DNA from: Mesonia sp008017825 | GTDB taxonomy: Bacteria > Bacteroidota > Bacteroidia > Flavobacteriales > Flavobacteriaceae | Direction: 5' to 3' | Length of the DNA stretch: 64,000 nucleotides | Assembly (NCBI RefSeq): GCF_008017825.1 | Contig: NZ_VRLS01000086.1 | Coordinates: forward strand, 372,001 to 436,000 | Made by a program: the position numbers and the translations under genes | The notes under the pieces: generated by a model | The model's input: the letters and a program-made list of their open reading frames with translations, nothing else | What the model was told of the DNA's origin: nothing | Database searches by the model: none | Shown: positions 1-8,374 of the stretch, in pieces | Layout: each line of letters begins with the position of its first letter | How positions within the stretch are numbered: position 1 is the stretch's first letter

Positions 1-2
1 CT

Positions 3-851
3 GTTATTGGTCAAATCCCATTAACGGTGGCCATCTTTTTAGAAAATGGTTGGGAAGCTTCTATGATGTCGCAATCCCAAATGATGCAAAGTTTAGACCC
101 CAACCTTCTCATATTTTTACTCTTACTTTCTTTTGCAGTAGGTTTTATAGGACTTAAAATAGCCCTTAAATACTTACACCACATTAATTTTATGACGATA
201 ACAACGACAAGGAAAAAGGTAGATTGGGGTAGGATTTTGCTTGGTTTTGGGCTGATAGCTGTATTCTCATCGGTTTCTATACTCATTGATTATCAAAGTA
301 ACCCAGAAAATTATGTATGGAATTTTAAACCCATACCATTTCTTATACTCTGTTTAATAGCTATTGTGATGGTTCCCATACAAACGAGTATAGAAGAGTA
401 TTTATTTAGAGGTTATCTTATGCAAGGCTTTGGAGTGCTAGCTAAAAATAAGTGGTTTCCGTTAATGATGACCTCCATCATTTTTGGGCTGTTACATATT
501 GCTAATCCTGAAGTAGATAAACTAGGTTATCTCATTTTATTTTTTTACATAGGTACAGGTTTGTTTTTAGGAATTATCACTTTAATGGATGAAGGAATGG
601 AACTGGCTTTAGGTTTTCATGCAGGAAATAACCTTGTCGGAATTATTCTAGTAACCGCAAACTGGACCGCTTTCCAGTCAGAATCACTATTGAAAGATGT
701 CGCAGAACCTACCATAGGTTTTGATGTTTTCTTACCTTTATTAATCGTATATCCTATCTTTTTTATCATTATGGCAAAAACCTATAAGTGGAAAAATTGG
801 AAAGAAAAACTTTTTGGTAAAGTTGAAACTCCTGCAGAAATTATAAATTAA
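3..851 (+). CDS. CPBP family intramembrane glutamic endopeptidase (5' partial)
   Basis: Membrane protease of the CPBP (Abi/CAAX-processing) family, expected to act inside the cytoplasmic membrane. The three family motifs are visible: EEYLFRG at nt 393-413, a FGLLHIANP block at nt 483-509 and GFHAGNN at nt 612-632, each in or next to a hydrophobic segment, with five or more membrane segments overall. The reading frame stays open to the left edge with natural residues (VIGQIPLTV) before the first in-window GTG at 27, so the true start lies outside the window and the gene is truncated by the cut, not by mutation. It lies 55 bp before a menE-like gene in the same direction. In flavobacteria a CPBP gene often sits in the menaquinone locus, but its substrate is unknown. 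Confidence 0.88.
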   Translation, partial: VIGQIPLTVAIFLENGWEASMMSQSQMMQSLDPNLLIFLLLLSFAVGFIGLKIALKYLHHINFMTITTTRKKVDWGRILLGFGLIAVFSSVSILIDYQSNPENYVWNFKPIPFLILCLIAIVMVPIQTSIEEYLFRGYLMQGFGVLAKNKWFPLMMTSIIFGLLHIANPEVDKLGYLILFFYIGTGLFLGIITLMDEGMELALGFHAGNNLVGIILVTANWTAFQSESLLKDVAEPTIGFDVFLPLLIVYPIFFIIMAKTYKWKNWKEKLFGKVETPAEIIN

Positions 852-906
852 AATAAAATTATTGTTTTGATAACACTCAGTTTTTATTGAAATACAACCT
901 TTGGTT

Positions 907-2010
907 ATGGTAGATAACACAGTTGATTTTACACCACATATACATGAAGATTTTCAGTTGAATAAAAACCAATTGAATGAATCTGGACTTATTCAATTGT
1001 CTACATACTATATTCAAGAAGGAGAACCCCACGAACAAGAGATTGGAAACTTTTTTTTAGAATGGTTAGACGATAAAAGTTTTGTAGAAGTACATACCTC
1101 TGGCTCTACAGGTACCCCAAAAGTTATAAAAATTGAAAAAGAATGGATGGTAAATAGCGCTAAAGCTACCGGTAAATTCTTTAAACTTCCAGAACAAACA
1201 ACGGCGTTATTGTGCTTACCCGCAACCTATATAGCAGGCAAAATGATGTTGGTACGCGCTATGGTTTTAGGTTGGCATATAGAAAGTGTACCTCCAAAAT
1301 CAAATCCCTTAGATCAAATGTATAAACGTTTTGATTTTTGTGCGATGACCCCATTTCAATTAGACAATTCTTTAGCAAGACTGCATTTAATCTCTAAATT
1401 GATTGTGGGAGGCGGAGCTATTTCGCTTCCGCTGAAACAACTTGTTCAAGGGATCTCTACCAAAATCTACGAAACATACGGAATGACAGAAACGGTCACC
1501 CATATTGCAGCTCGTAGGGTAAATTCAAAAAAAAGTAAGAAAAAAGAAATTCCGTTTAAGGTATTACCTAATGTTACGGTAAGTATAGATGAAAGGGGTT
1601 GTTTAATTATTAAGGCACCAGGAGTTTCGTCAGATCCTATTACAACTAATGATATTGTAGAACTGGTAACTTATAAAAAATTCTTTTGGCGAGGAAGAAT
1701 AGATCATGTTATCAATACTGGCGGAATCAAGATTTTTCCAGAACAAGTGGAAAGAAAGTTAGAATCTATAATTCTGCATCGTTTTTTTATCACTTCACTA
1801 CCGGATGATGCGTTGGGAGAGAAAGTAATCTTATTTGTAGAAGCTCCTTTTTCTGAAGAAAGTTTAAAAGATCTAACCGTGCAAATTCACAAACATAAGG
1901 GTTTATCTAAATTTGAAAAACCTAAAAAAATCTATTTTGTAGAAAAGTTTGAAGAAACACATACCGGTAAAATCCATAGAAATCATACCTTAAAAGCTCG
2001 ATTAGAATAA
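907..2010 (+). CDS. menE: AMP-binding acyl-CoA ligase, likely o-succinylbenzoate-CoA ligase
   Basis: Predicted to adenylate o-succinylbenzoate and join it to CoA in menaquinone synthesis, in the cytoplasm. ANL-superfamily motifs are all present: phosphate loop HTSGSTGTPK (residues 63-72), YETYGMTETVTH (about 188-199), GRIDH hinge (about 263) and the C-terminal catalytic lysine in HTGKIHRN (K355). At 367 residues it is shorter than E. coli MenE (about 450), as is usual for the compact Bacteroidota form. The frame could start at TTG 901, but ATG 907 is preferred. It follows the CPBP protease and ends in a strong terminator. Substrate assignment rests on compact size and probable men context; another carboxylic acid substrate is possible. 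Confidence 0.78.
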   Translation: MVDNTVDFTPHIHEDFQLNKNQLNESGLIQLSTYYIQEGEPHEQEIGNFFLEWLDDKSFVEVHTSGSTGTPKVIKIEKEWMVNSAKATGKFFKLPEQTTALLCLPATYIAGKMMLVRAMVLGWHIESVPPKSNPLDQMYKRFDFCAMTPFQLDNSLARLHLISKLIVGGGAISLPLKQLVQGISTKIYETYGMTETVTHIAARRVNSKKSKKKEIPFKVLPNVTVSIDERGCLIIKAPGVSSDPITTNDIVELVTYKKFFWRGRIDHVINTGGIKIFPEQVERKLESIILHRFFITSLPDDALGEKVILFVEAPFSEESLKDLTVQIHKHKGLSKFEKPKKIYFVEKFEETHTGKIHRNHTLKARLE

Positions 2011-2022
2011 GTATAGTTCTAT

Positions 2023-2072
2023 AAAAAAAGCCGTCTATTTTACAGAAGCTTTGTAAAATAGACGGCTTTTTT
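2023..2072. terminator. Bidirectional intrinsic terminator
   Basis: A long perfect stem (AGCCGTCTATTTTACA paired with TGTAAAATAGACGGCT) flanked by A-run and T-run lies between two convergent genes, so it can stop transcription from both sides (menE-like gene on plus, PLP enzyme on minus). Confidence 0.92.
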
Positions 2073-2089
2073 AATTATTTGTGAGAGAA

Positions 2090-3934
2090 TTAGATGCTCT
2101 CTACAAAATCTAAAAATACCTTCATGTGAAGTTCAAGATCTAAGTTGCCAGAAACGGAAACTCTAACGATGTAATCTTTGTCACCTTCTTTGGTGGTACC
2201 TTGAGTTGAGGTCGCAGGTACCGTCCAATAACAACCTTTTAACTGACCGTAGCTGACACAAAACTTACTTTCCGTAGAGATTTCAGTAATCATTAGATTG
2301 ATCAACTTTAAGTTTAATTTTCTCTTGTAGGCTTCTTTTTCTTCAGCAGTTTCTCCTTTGGTAGGAAGATCTAATGAAAAAACCGATGGCGTAAAACCTT
2401 GACTTGCCAATTTATCAGAAACGAAATTAATCTTAGCTTCAGGTAAAACTTTGTGGATAAACGTTACAAATTCACGCGTATTTTTATAAGCATCTTTTAT
2501 ACGCTGATTCATAGAAGGCATTTGCTTTGCTAATATTTTATATTGAAGTGCTGTCGCCTCATTGTCACAAAGTTCTAAATGCTTTCCTACTTTTTCAATC
2601 AATGCTTCTGTGTTTTTATTCCCCACACAGTAGCCAGCAGTACATTTTCCGCCGCTAGGGAATTTAGATCCGCTTACATAGGAAATGGTACGTACCGTAG
2701 AAAGTATTTTTCCTTTCCCTAAAAACTGATAATTAGGACAAAACGTTTGGTCGAGAATAAACACAGGATCAATAGCAGTTTCTCCTGTTGCTGTTTTACG
2801 TTCGGTACTTAAAACTTCTTTTAATTTTTGAAGTTCGGGAACTTCTACTCTTGGATTTGTAGGGATCTCTGCGATAATATAAGGAACTGCATCTTCTTGA
2901 GCGATCTGCGTTAACACCGTATCGATACTTTTAACCATATCATTATCACCATCTACAGGCAAATCTACAACTTCAACATTATCAAGACAAGCAGCCACTC
3001 TTCTAGCTTGGTCGTTGGTCCCTCCATAGCAATTTGGAGGAACAATAAATTTAATTTCTTTTCCTTTATGATTTTCTAAAGCATCGTCAACAAGTCCCAT
3101 CATAATGGCATACTGCATCGATAATCCGCTTGAAGCAACCAATGCTTTTGTTGTGGTACCTGTTATGGAATTAATAGAACCTTTAACACTTGTTTTATTT
3201 GCTTCAGCTATATTTTTTTTAGTTTCCACGGAAGAATGTGCCACAAGAGATTTTAAAGCAGTATAGCAATTCTCTGGTGTCATAGATATTGTCTCTCTTC
3301 TTCTCACATGCTGAATAGCCGATATATAACTTTCATTCTGTTTTCCATTTATCAACAAAACACTTCCTAAGTCTCCATATAAATTAATATAGAAATCTAT
3401 ATTTGAGTTAAGATCTATATTAGAAACTTTATCGTTTTCTGAAATCAAAACAGTGCTTCCGTCAAAAGTGGCAATATCTGAAGTTTTGTCAATTTTCTTT
3501 AATTCAAATTGATAACCATAGACACGTTTTATCACTTCAGCATCAAAGAAATCTGGTAATTGATGCGTGTAAAGAATTTGTGTTTTTTTATTATTTAATA
3601 AGTTCTTTCTTAGAATGGCTAAAACAGGAACCGTTTGAGATTGAAAACTAATAACTTCTTCAGCATCTAATTCGTGCAAATTCGCAATTCCCCATTCCAA
3701 AATAGAAGATAGGGGATGTCCTAGTCGAATATAATCGTAAGCAGTAGGTAACTTACTTAAAGCCGATGTTGTAGAGTTATGATCATTAAACAAATTTTCA
3801 AACTGATCTAAAAACTGTGTTTTAGCTAATTCTTCATTATAAATATCCAAACGGTGAGTGGTTAAATGTAACCAATCGCTTGGCATATTTTCTAATACGT
3901 CTTTTATATAATTAAGCATTTTATTCTCTTTCAT
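2090..3934 (-). CDS. Large PLP-dependent enzyme of the Cys/Met metabolism (cystathionine gamma-synthase-like) superfamily
   Basis: Fold-type I PLP enzyme of 614 residues. The Schiff-base lysine is in SGSKFPSGGK (K424), which resembles the SxxK motif of the cystathionine lyase/synthase family, preceded by an ILDQTFCPNYQF segment carrying the PLP-pyridine aspartate. The C-terminal part resembles the small domain of that family. The first ~200 residues are an extra region that I do not recognise, making it about 200 residues longer than MetB, MetC or MetZ (about 390). Met6 (MLNYIKDVL) is an equally good start. It stands alone, convergent with menE. The reaction (C-S lyase, synthase or other) cannot be told from sequence reading. 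Confidence 0.7.
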   Translation of the reverse strand: MKENKMLNYIKDVLENMPSDWLHLTTHRLDIYNEELAKTQFLDQFENLFNDHNSTTSALSKLPTAYDYIRLGHPLSSILEWGIANLHELDAEEVISFQSQTVPVLAILRKNLLNNKKTQILYTHQLPDFFDAEVIKRVYGYQFELKKIDKTSDIATFDGSTVLISENDKVSNIDLNSNIDFYINLYGDLGSVLLINGKQNESYISAIQHVRRRETISMTPENCYTALKSLVAHSSVETKKNIAEANKTSVKGSINSITGTTTKALVASSGLSMQYAIMMGLVDDALENHKGKEIKFIVPPNCYGGTNDQARRVAACLDNVEVVDLPVDGDNDMVKSIDTVLTQIAQEDAVPYIIAEIPTNPRVEVPELQKLKEVLSTERKTATGETAIDPVFILDQTFCPNYQFLGKGKILSTVRTISYVSGSKFPSGGKCTAGYCVGNKNTEALIEKVGKHLELCDNEATALQYKILAKQMPSMNQRIKDAYKNTREFVTFIHKVLPEAKINFVSDKLASQGFTPSVFSLDLPTKGETAEEKEAYKRKLNLKLINLMITEISTESKFCVSYGQLKGCYWTVPATSTQGTTKEGDKDYIVRVSVSGNLDLELHMKVFLDFVESI

Positions 3935-4125
3935 AATTCAATTTTAAATAAGTCGATAATATACATGAAATCTACTTTTAGCAAAGTTTTACAGGCTGTT
4001 TTGTTCGATAAAACTGCCTATCCTTACAATTTAAGTATGCAAATAGAAACTATAGCTTGGATGGAATTTACGGTGAAGTCTAACTTAGAATAAATTCCCA
4101 AAAAATAGGTTTGATTATTAGGTGT

Positions 4126-4587
4126 TTACTTCAACTCTTTTAATAAAGTAGCTTTAATCTCTTCCGCATTTTTTGAACCTATAAAAAAAGTTTTTTTTCC
4201 ATCTTTAGAAGTAATATGTAAAGATTTACCGTGGCGTGTATTATAAAGTGTTCCTTTAGGAGTCATTCTTAACCCGATTCCATAAGAAAGTGGTGTTTTT
4301 ATAATCTCAATTTTTGAAGGATCAATATCTTCTAAAGTCATTTTTTGCACAAAGGCTCTAAATCCAAAAGCAGCTTCAATATGTTTGTTGGTAATGGTGA
4401 TGGTAAGTCGTGTAAATATTAAGGAAGCAAGTACAAGTACTAAGGTGACAATAGCAATAGGAATGAGCGCAATGTTATTTTCTAGTGTTTCTTTTTTTAA
4501 TAACACAATTACTTGAGCTCCAATAATAATGACAGATAATATCCATAATAAAGCATTAACTTGGGTATGTTGATAGATTTTTTTCAT
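4126..4587 (-). CDS. Small membrane protein with PH-like cytoplasmic domain
   Basis: A 153-residue protein with two hydrophobic segments near the N terminus (about residues 12-30 and 40-60), followed by a soluble region of alternating beta strands ending in SKNAEEIKATLLKEL, the layout of bacterial PH-domain (bPH) membrane proteins. The start is 3 nt after the M1 peptidase stop on the same strand, so the two are probably co-transcribed. No catalytic motif is visible. Function unknown. Confidence 0.6.
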   Translation of the reverse strand: MKKIYQHTQVNALLWILSVIIIGAQVIVLLKKETLENNIALIPIAIVTLVLVLASLIFTRLTITITNKHIEAAFGFRAFVQKMTLEDIDPSKIEIIKTPLSYGIGLRMTPKGTLYNTRHGKSLHITSKDGKKTFFIGSKNAEEIKATLLKELK

Positions 4588-4590
4588 CTT

Positions 4591-6219
4591 TTAGTTCACC
4601 GTAATATAATACTCCCTCAAATTAATTTTGGTATCCTCTAGACTCTTTTTAAATGGCATTTTTTTCCATTCTGTAGTAGGTTTTACAAGAATTTCCTTTC
4701 CATCCACCGTAAATCTTAGTGGCATATCAAAATTATCCATATCGGTTTTCCAACGGGCATAGACTTTATTGTTCTCTTCTTTAAGTTGTAATTCCGGTAA
4801 ACGGGCGTATTTTAGATATTGATCAAAAATAGGCGAGAGGTGTGCTTTTGTACGCTGCTCAAAAAATTTAATTACTGTAGGAGTGTCAATAATTTGATGT
4901 TTGTAGGTAAGACTAAAATCTTTTAATAAAGCCCACCATTTTTTATCATCGTTAATCACACTTCTAATCGTGTTTAACATATTGGCGCCTTTGTAATACA
5001 TATCTCCAGAACCTTCACTGTTCACACCGTAATCACCAATGATAGGGGATTGATTTCCTATAGATCTTCTTAGACCAAATAAATAAGTAAGCGCATCTTC
5101 TTTTCCCCAACGGCATTCTACATAAACCGATTCTGCATACGAGGTAAAGGATTCATGAATCCACATATCGGCAATATCGGCAGCGGTGATACTATTACCA
5201 AACCACTCGTGAGCTGTTTCGTGGATGGTAATAAAGTCCCATTTTAGACCAACTCCCGTACCCGATAAATCTCGGCCTAAATAACCGTTTTCAAATCCGT
5301 TACCATATGCAACAGCACTTTGATGTTCCATTCCTAAATATGGAGTTTCTACCAACTTATAAGAGTCTTCTACAAAAGGATAAGCTCCAAATTTTTCATA
5401 AAAACAATCCATCATAGGTTTCACTTCCTCAAATTGCTTTCTGGCTTTTTCTTCATTATAAGAAAGCACGTAGTAATCTAAATCTAAATCTTTGTGAGTA
5501 TCATGAATATGCACATAATCTCCAATATTGAGAATAATATTGTAATTGTTAATAGGGTTTTCTACTTTCCAGCTCCATTGGGTGTAACCATTATTAAGCT
5601 CTTTTTTCCCTGTGAATCTTCCGTTAGAAACATTCATTAATCCGTTTGGAACAGCGACATGGATTTCAGCTTCTTCGGGTTCGTCGCTTAAATGATCTTT
5701 GTTAGGATACCATAAACTTGCACCAGTACCTTGCACAGCCACACTTACCCAAGGTTTTCCGTTTTTATCTTTTGAAAAAATAAAACCGCCATCCCAAGGA
5801 GCATTTTTAGCAACAATAGGGTTTCCTGAATAATAAAAATCGATATTGATGTTTTTATTCCCGTTAAGCGGAAAAGGAAAATCAATAAAAACAGCATTAA
5901 ATTCTCTGGTGTATTTAAGAGGCTTTTTTTTAAACACGATGGAATCAACTTTCATATTTTCAAATAAATCTAGTTGAAGACGTTGGGCAGGCTGTAAAAC
6001 CTTTAATGTGATTTTATTTACACCCGAAATAAATTGTTCGTCAGGATTTACTTTAACGTGCAAATCATATTTTAAGACATCAAAATTTGTTCTTTCATGA
6101 CGAAGTGAACCTCGTAAAGAATCTGCTTTGGTATACTTACCTTGTTTGTGACTTAAAAGTTGCGAATGACCAGCAAATGTTATTCCTAATAGAATAAAAA
6201 AGTATATGATTTTTTTCAT
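4591..6219 (-). CDS. Secreted M1 family zinc aminopeptidase
   Basis: Gluzincin aminopeptidase that removes N-terminal residues from peptides, probably in the periplasm or outside the cell. Residues 1-19 form a signal peptide ending near AGHSQ. The zinc site is HETAH (H333, E334, H337) with the third ligand E356 in WIHESF at the expected 18-residue spacing. The substrate-binding exopeptidase motif reads GMEHQ (296-300) in place of GAMEN. At 542 residues it lacks the long C-terminal helical domain of PepN and resembles the short LTA4-hydrolase-like group. It is followed after 3 nt by the PH-like membrane gene and preceded by the two-component pair, 43 bp away. Confidence 0.9.
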   Translation of the reverse strand: MKKIIYFFILLGITFAGHSQLLSHKQGKYTKADSLRGSLRHERTNFDVLKYDLHVKVNPDEQFISGVNKITLKVLQPAQRLQLDLFENMKVDSIVFKKKPLKYTREFNAVFIDFPFPLNGNKNINIDFYYSGNPIVAKNAPWDGGFIFSKDKNGKPWVSVAVQGTGASLWYPNKDHLSDEPEEAEIHVAVPNGLMNVSNGRFTGKKELNNGYTQWSWKVENPINNYNIILNIGDYVHIHDTHKDLDLDYYVLSYNEEKARKQFEEVKPMMDCFYEKFGAYPFVEDSYKLVETPYLGMEHQSAVAYGNGFENGYLGRDLSGTGVGLKWDFITIHETAHEWFGNSITAADIADMWIHESFTSYAESVYVECRWGKEDALTYLFGLRRSIGNQSPIIGDYGVNSEGSGDMYYKGANMLNTIRSVINDDKKWWALLKDFSLTYKHQIIDTPTVIKFFEQRTKAHLSPIFDQYLKYARLPELQLKEENNKVYARWKTDMDNFDMPLRFTVDGKEILVKPTTEWKKMPFKKSLEDTKINLREYYITVN

Positions 6220-6262
6220 GAGATTAACAAGGTAGTGAGTAAATAATTAGATGTAGATGTTT

Positions 6263-6667
6263 TTAATTTTGAGACTTAAAAGTTTTAAGTATTGTTTTTA
6301 AATCATCAGTTTGCACAGGTTTGATAATATAGTTTTCTATATGACTGTATTTTTTAGATTTTTCGTAATCTAAAGGATCAATAGAGCTAGATACAATATA
6401 TACCGTAATTTTCTTATCCACTTTTACTTGAGTAAATTCATCTAAAAACTGCCAACCATCCATTATTGGCATATTAAGGTCGAGTAGAATAACTTCAGGT
6501 AGGGCTTCTTTATCGTCTTTAATAGCTATCAAATTTTCTAATGCATCTTCGCCGTTTTTATAGACTAAAACCTCTTCTGCAAAATCCACAGAATTCATCA
6601 CTTTTTTAAGGCCAAATATGAATATAGGGTCATCATCAATAATACATGCTATCTTTAATTTACTCAT
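6263..6667 (-). CDS. Single-domain response regulator
   Basis: A stand-alone CheY-like receiver (134 residues) with the acidic pocket in IIDDDP, phospho-acceptor D63 in LLDLNMP, a switch serine pair in IVSSS and the conserved lysine in IIKPVQ. No output domain follows, so it must act by protein contact or by passing phosphate on. Its start overlaps the end of the upstream histidine kinase by 8 bp, which makes that kinase the obvious partner. Single-domain regulators paired with PAS kinases are common in Bacteroidota. Confidence 0.88.
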   Translation of the reverse strand: MSKLKIACIIDDDPIFIFGLKKVMNSVDFAEEVLVYKNGEDALENLIAIKDDKEALPEVILLDLNMPIMDGWQFLDEFTQVKVDKKITVYIVSSSIDPLDYEKSKKYSHIENYIIKPVQTDDLKTILKTFKSQN

Positions 6668-8129
6668 GTTTTAAATATATTTTAAAAGTAGTTCCTTTAT
6701 TTACTTTACTTTTTACAGTTACTTTTCCGTTAAGGGCGTCAATTTGGTTTTTGGCGATAAATAATCCTATGCCTTTAGCGTCTTCATGCTTGTGGAAGGT
6801 TTTATACATACCAAAAATTTTATCTCCGTGTTTTTCTAAATCAATTCCTAGACCATTATCTGTTATTTCAATAATAACAAATTCTTGATTCTTACTAGCA
6901 GTAATATTTAAAAAACTTTCTTTATTAGGGTCGCTGTATTTTATTCCGTTTGTTATAAAATTCATTAAAATACTGTTCAAATAAGCTTTTATAGCTAAAA
7001 CTTTAATCTCTGGAGGGATATTCACATTTATTTTTACAGAGAGTTGATTATCATTAAGCTTAATGCCCTTAATAATGGAATTAACTTCTTTAAGAAGATT
7101 GATAGCGATGAGGTTATCATGAATAGTATTGTTCATGGTCACAATTTCATTAAGGTGTAGTATCGTCTCTCCTAAATGATTGGCAGCGACTTTAAGATGA
7201 GAGATAATTTCTGCACGTTGGTTTTCATCTGTTTCATCATCTAAAATATCTAATAGCATAGAAAAATTTCCCGAATGAGATCTAAGGTTATGAGATACGA
7301 TATGTGCAAAATTTCTTAACCGACCATTTTGATCTTTACTTGTTTTAAGCAGTTTTTTTATCTCTTTTTCAGCGTTTTTTCTATTTGTAATATCTACAAT
7401 TTGAGAGATGAAATATAAAGGTGCGTCGTTATCATCTCTTACAATACTTACTGCTAAAATTCCATAAACTAAAGAACCCGATTTGTGAAAATACCTCTTT
7501 TCTAAATGATAGTGGGGTATTTCTCCTGCAATAAGTTGTTCGAGAAATTGTAAATCTATATTTAAGTCTTCGGGATGTGTTATATCTTGAAACGTAAGTT
7601 TACTTAGTTCTTTTTTTGTATAACCTAGCATATTAGATATGGCAGAATTTACATTTTCCCAAGTTCCGTCTAAAGAAATAATGGCCATTCCTATAGCAGC
7701 ATTTTCAAAATTACTATTAAATGCTTTCTGGCTGATTTTTAATTTTTCTTCAATCGAAAAACTTTTAATCGAAACATTAGGAGAATTTATTTTTATGGAT
7801 TTTTTATGAAAAGCCAGTAGAATATAAGTTGAATTACCATCTACGACTTCTATTTTCTTAGCCTTTTTTATAAACTCTGTTTCTTCATCTATAATAATCT
7901 TAACCTTATATTTCTTTTTTGATGTTGTAGAACTTTCTGTTTCTAATTTAAAGCTAAAATTTGCTAAGGATACATTGTATTTTTTTAAATGCTGAAGAAG
8001 AGAGGGGTGAGTATAAAAGTCCTGATTTTGGTCTGCTTCATAGAAAATATAGCCAAATATAGAATACTGCTGTATAAAATTAAATAACTCGACATGCTTA
8101 CCAATAAGGTTATGTAACTTATTCTTCAA
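6660..8129 (-). CDS. PAS-domain sensor histidine kinase
   Basis: Cytoplasmic-looking sensor kinase of 489 residues without clear membrane segments. A poorly recognised N-terminal region (1-130) is followed by a PAS/PAC domain (about 135-255; includes NAAIGMAIISLDG and the HYHLEKRYFHKSG region). The H box is SHNLRSH with phospho-acceptor H280. The ATPase domain shows the N box (NFITNGIKYS), G1 (DNGLGID) and G2 (GIGLFIAKNQ). It overlaps the response regulator gene by 8 bp and ought to phosphorylate it. The signal is unknown. Confidence 0.88.
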   Translation of the reverse strand: MKNKLHNLIGKHVELFNFIQQYSIFGYIFYEADQNQDFYTHPSLLQHLKKYNVSLANFSFKLETESSTTSKKKYKVKIIIDEETEFIKKAKKIEVVDGNSTYILLAFHKKSIKINSPNVSIKSFSIEEKLKISQKAFNSNFENAAIGMAIISLDGTWENVNSAISNMLGYTKKELSKLTFQDITHPEDLNIDLQFLEQLIAGEIPHYHLEKRYFHKSGSLVYGILAVSIVRDDNDAPLYFISQIVDITNRKNAEKEIKKLLKTSKDQNGRLRNFAHIVSHNLRSHSGNFSMLLDILDDETDENQRAEIISHLKVAANHLGETILHLNEIVTMNNTIHDNLIAINLLKEVNSIIKGIKLNDNQLSVKINVNIPPEIKVLAIKAYLNSILMNFITNGIKYSDPNKESFLNITASKNQEFVIIEITDNGLGIDLEKHGDKIFGMYKTFHKHEDAKGIGLFIAKNQIDALNGKVTVKSKVNKGTTFKIYLKHE

Positions 8130-8322
8130 AATTAATTTTTAAGGGGTATAACAACAATAAATATGAATGCTTAAAATTATTCATTATGAAATTTTAGGTA
8201 TACAATAGAATTTTCATTCTTTAAACTATATATTTAAGTAAAAGAGTGAAATTGTTTTTCTATGAGAAGACCTTTTAAAATAAAGAAATAATTTTAAGCA
8301 AATAAAATTAATACATTTAAAC

Positions 8323-8354
8323 GGAAAAAGCTACCCATTATGGATAGCTTTTTC
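8323..8354. terminator. Intrinsic terminator
   Basis: GAAAAAGCTA-CC / GG-TAGCTTTTTC hairpin with one mismatch and a short loop, just downstream of the acyl-CoA carboxylase gene on the minus strand. The rest of the 245-bp gap (8130-8374) is AT-rich and holds no other feature I can see. Confidence 0.75.
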
Positions 8355-8374
8355 GATTTCAATAAAATTATTTG

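Noticed and set aside
3965..4093. 42-residue plus-strand ORF between the PLP enzyme and the PH-like membrane gene
   Set aside because: Natural-looking composition but no family, no clear promoter, and it covers the region where the minus-strand PLP gene must have its promoter. I judge chance more likely.
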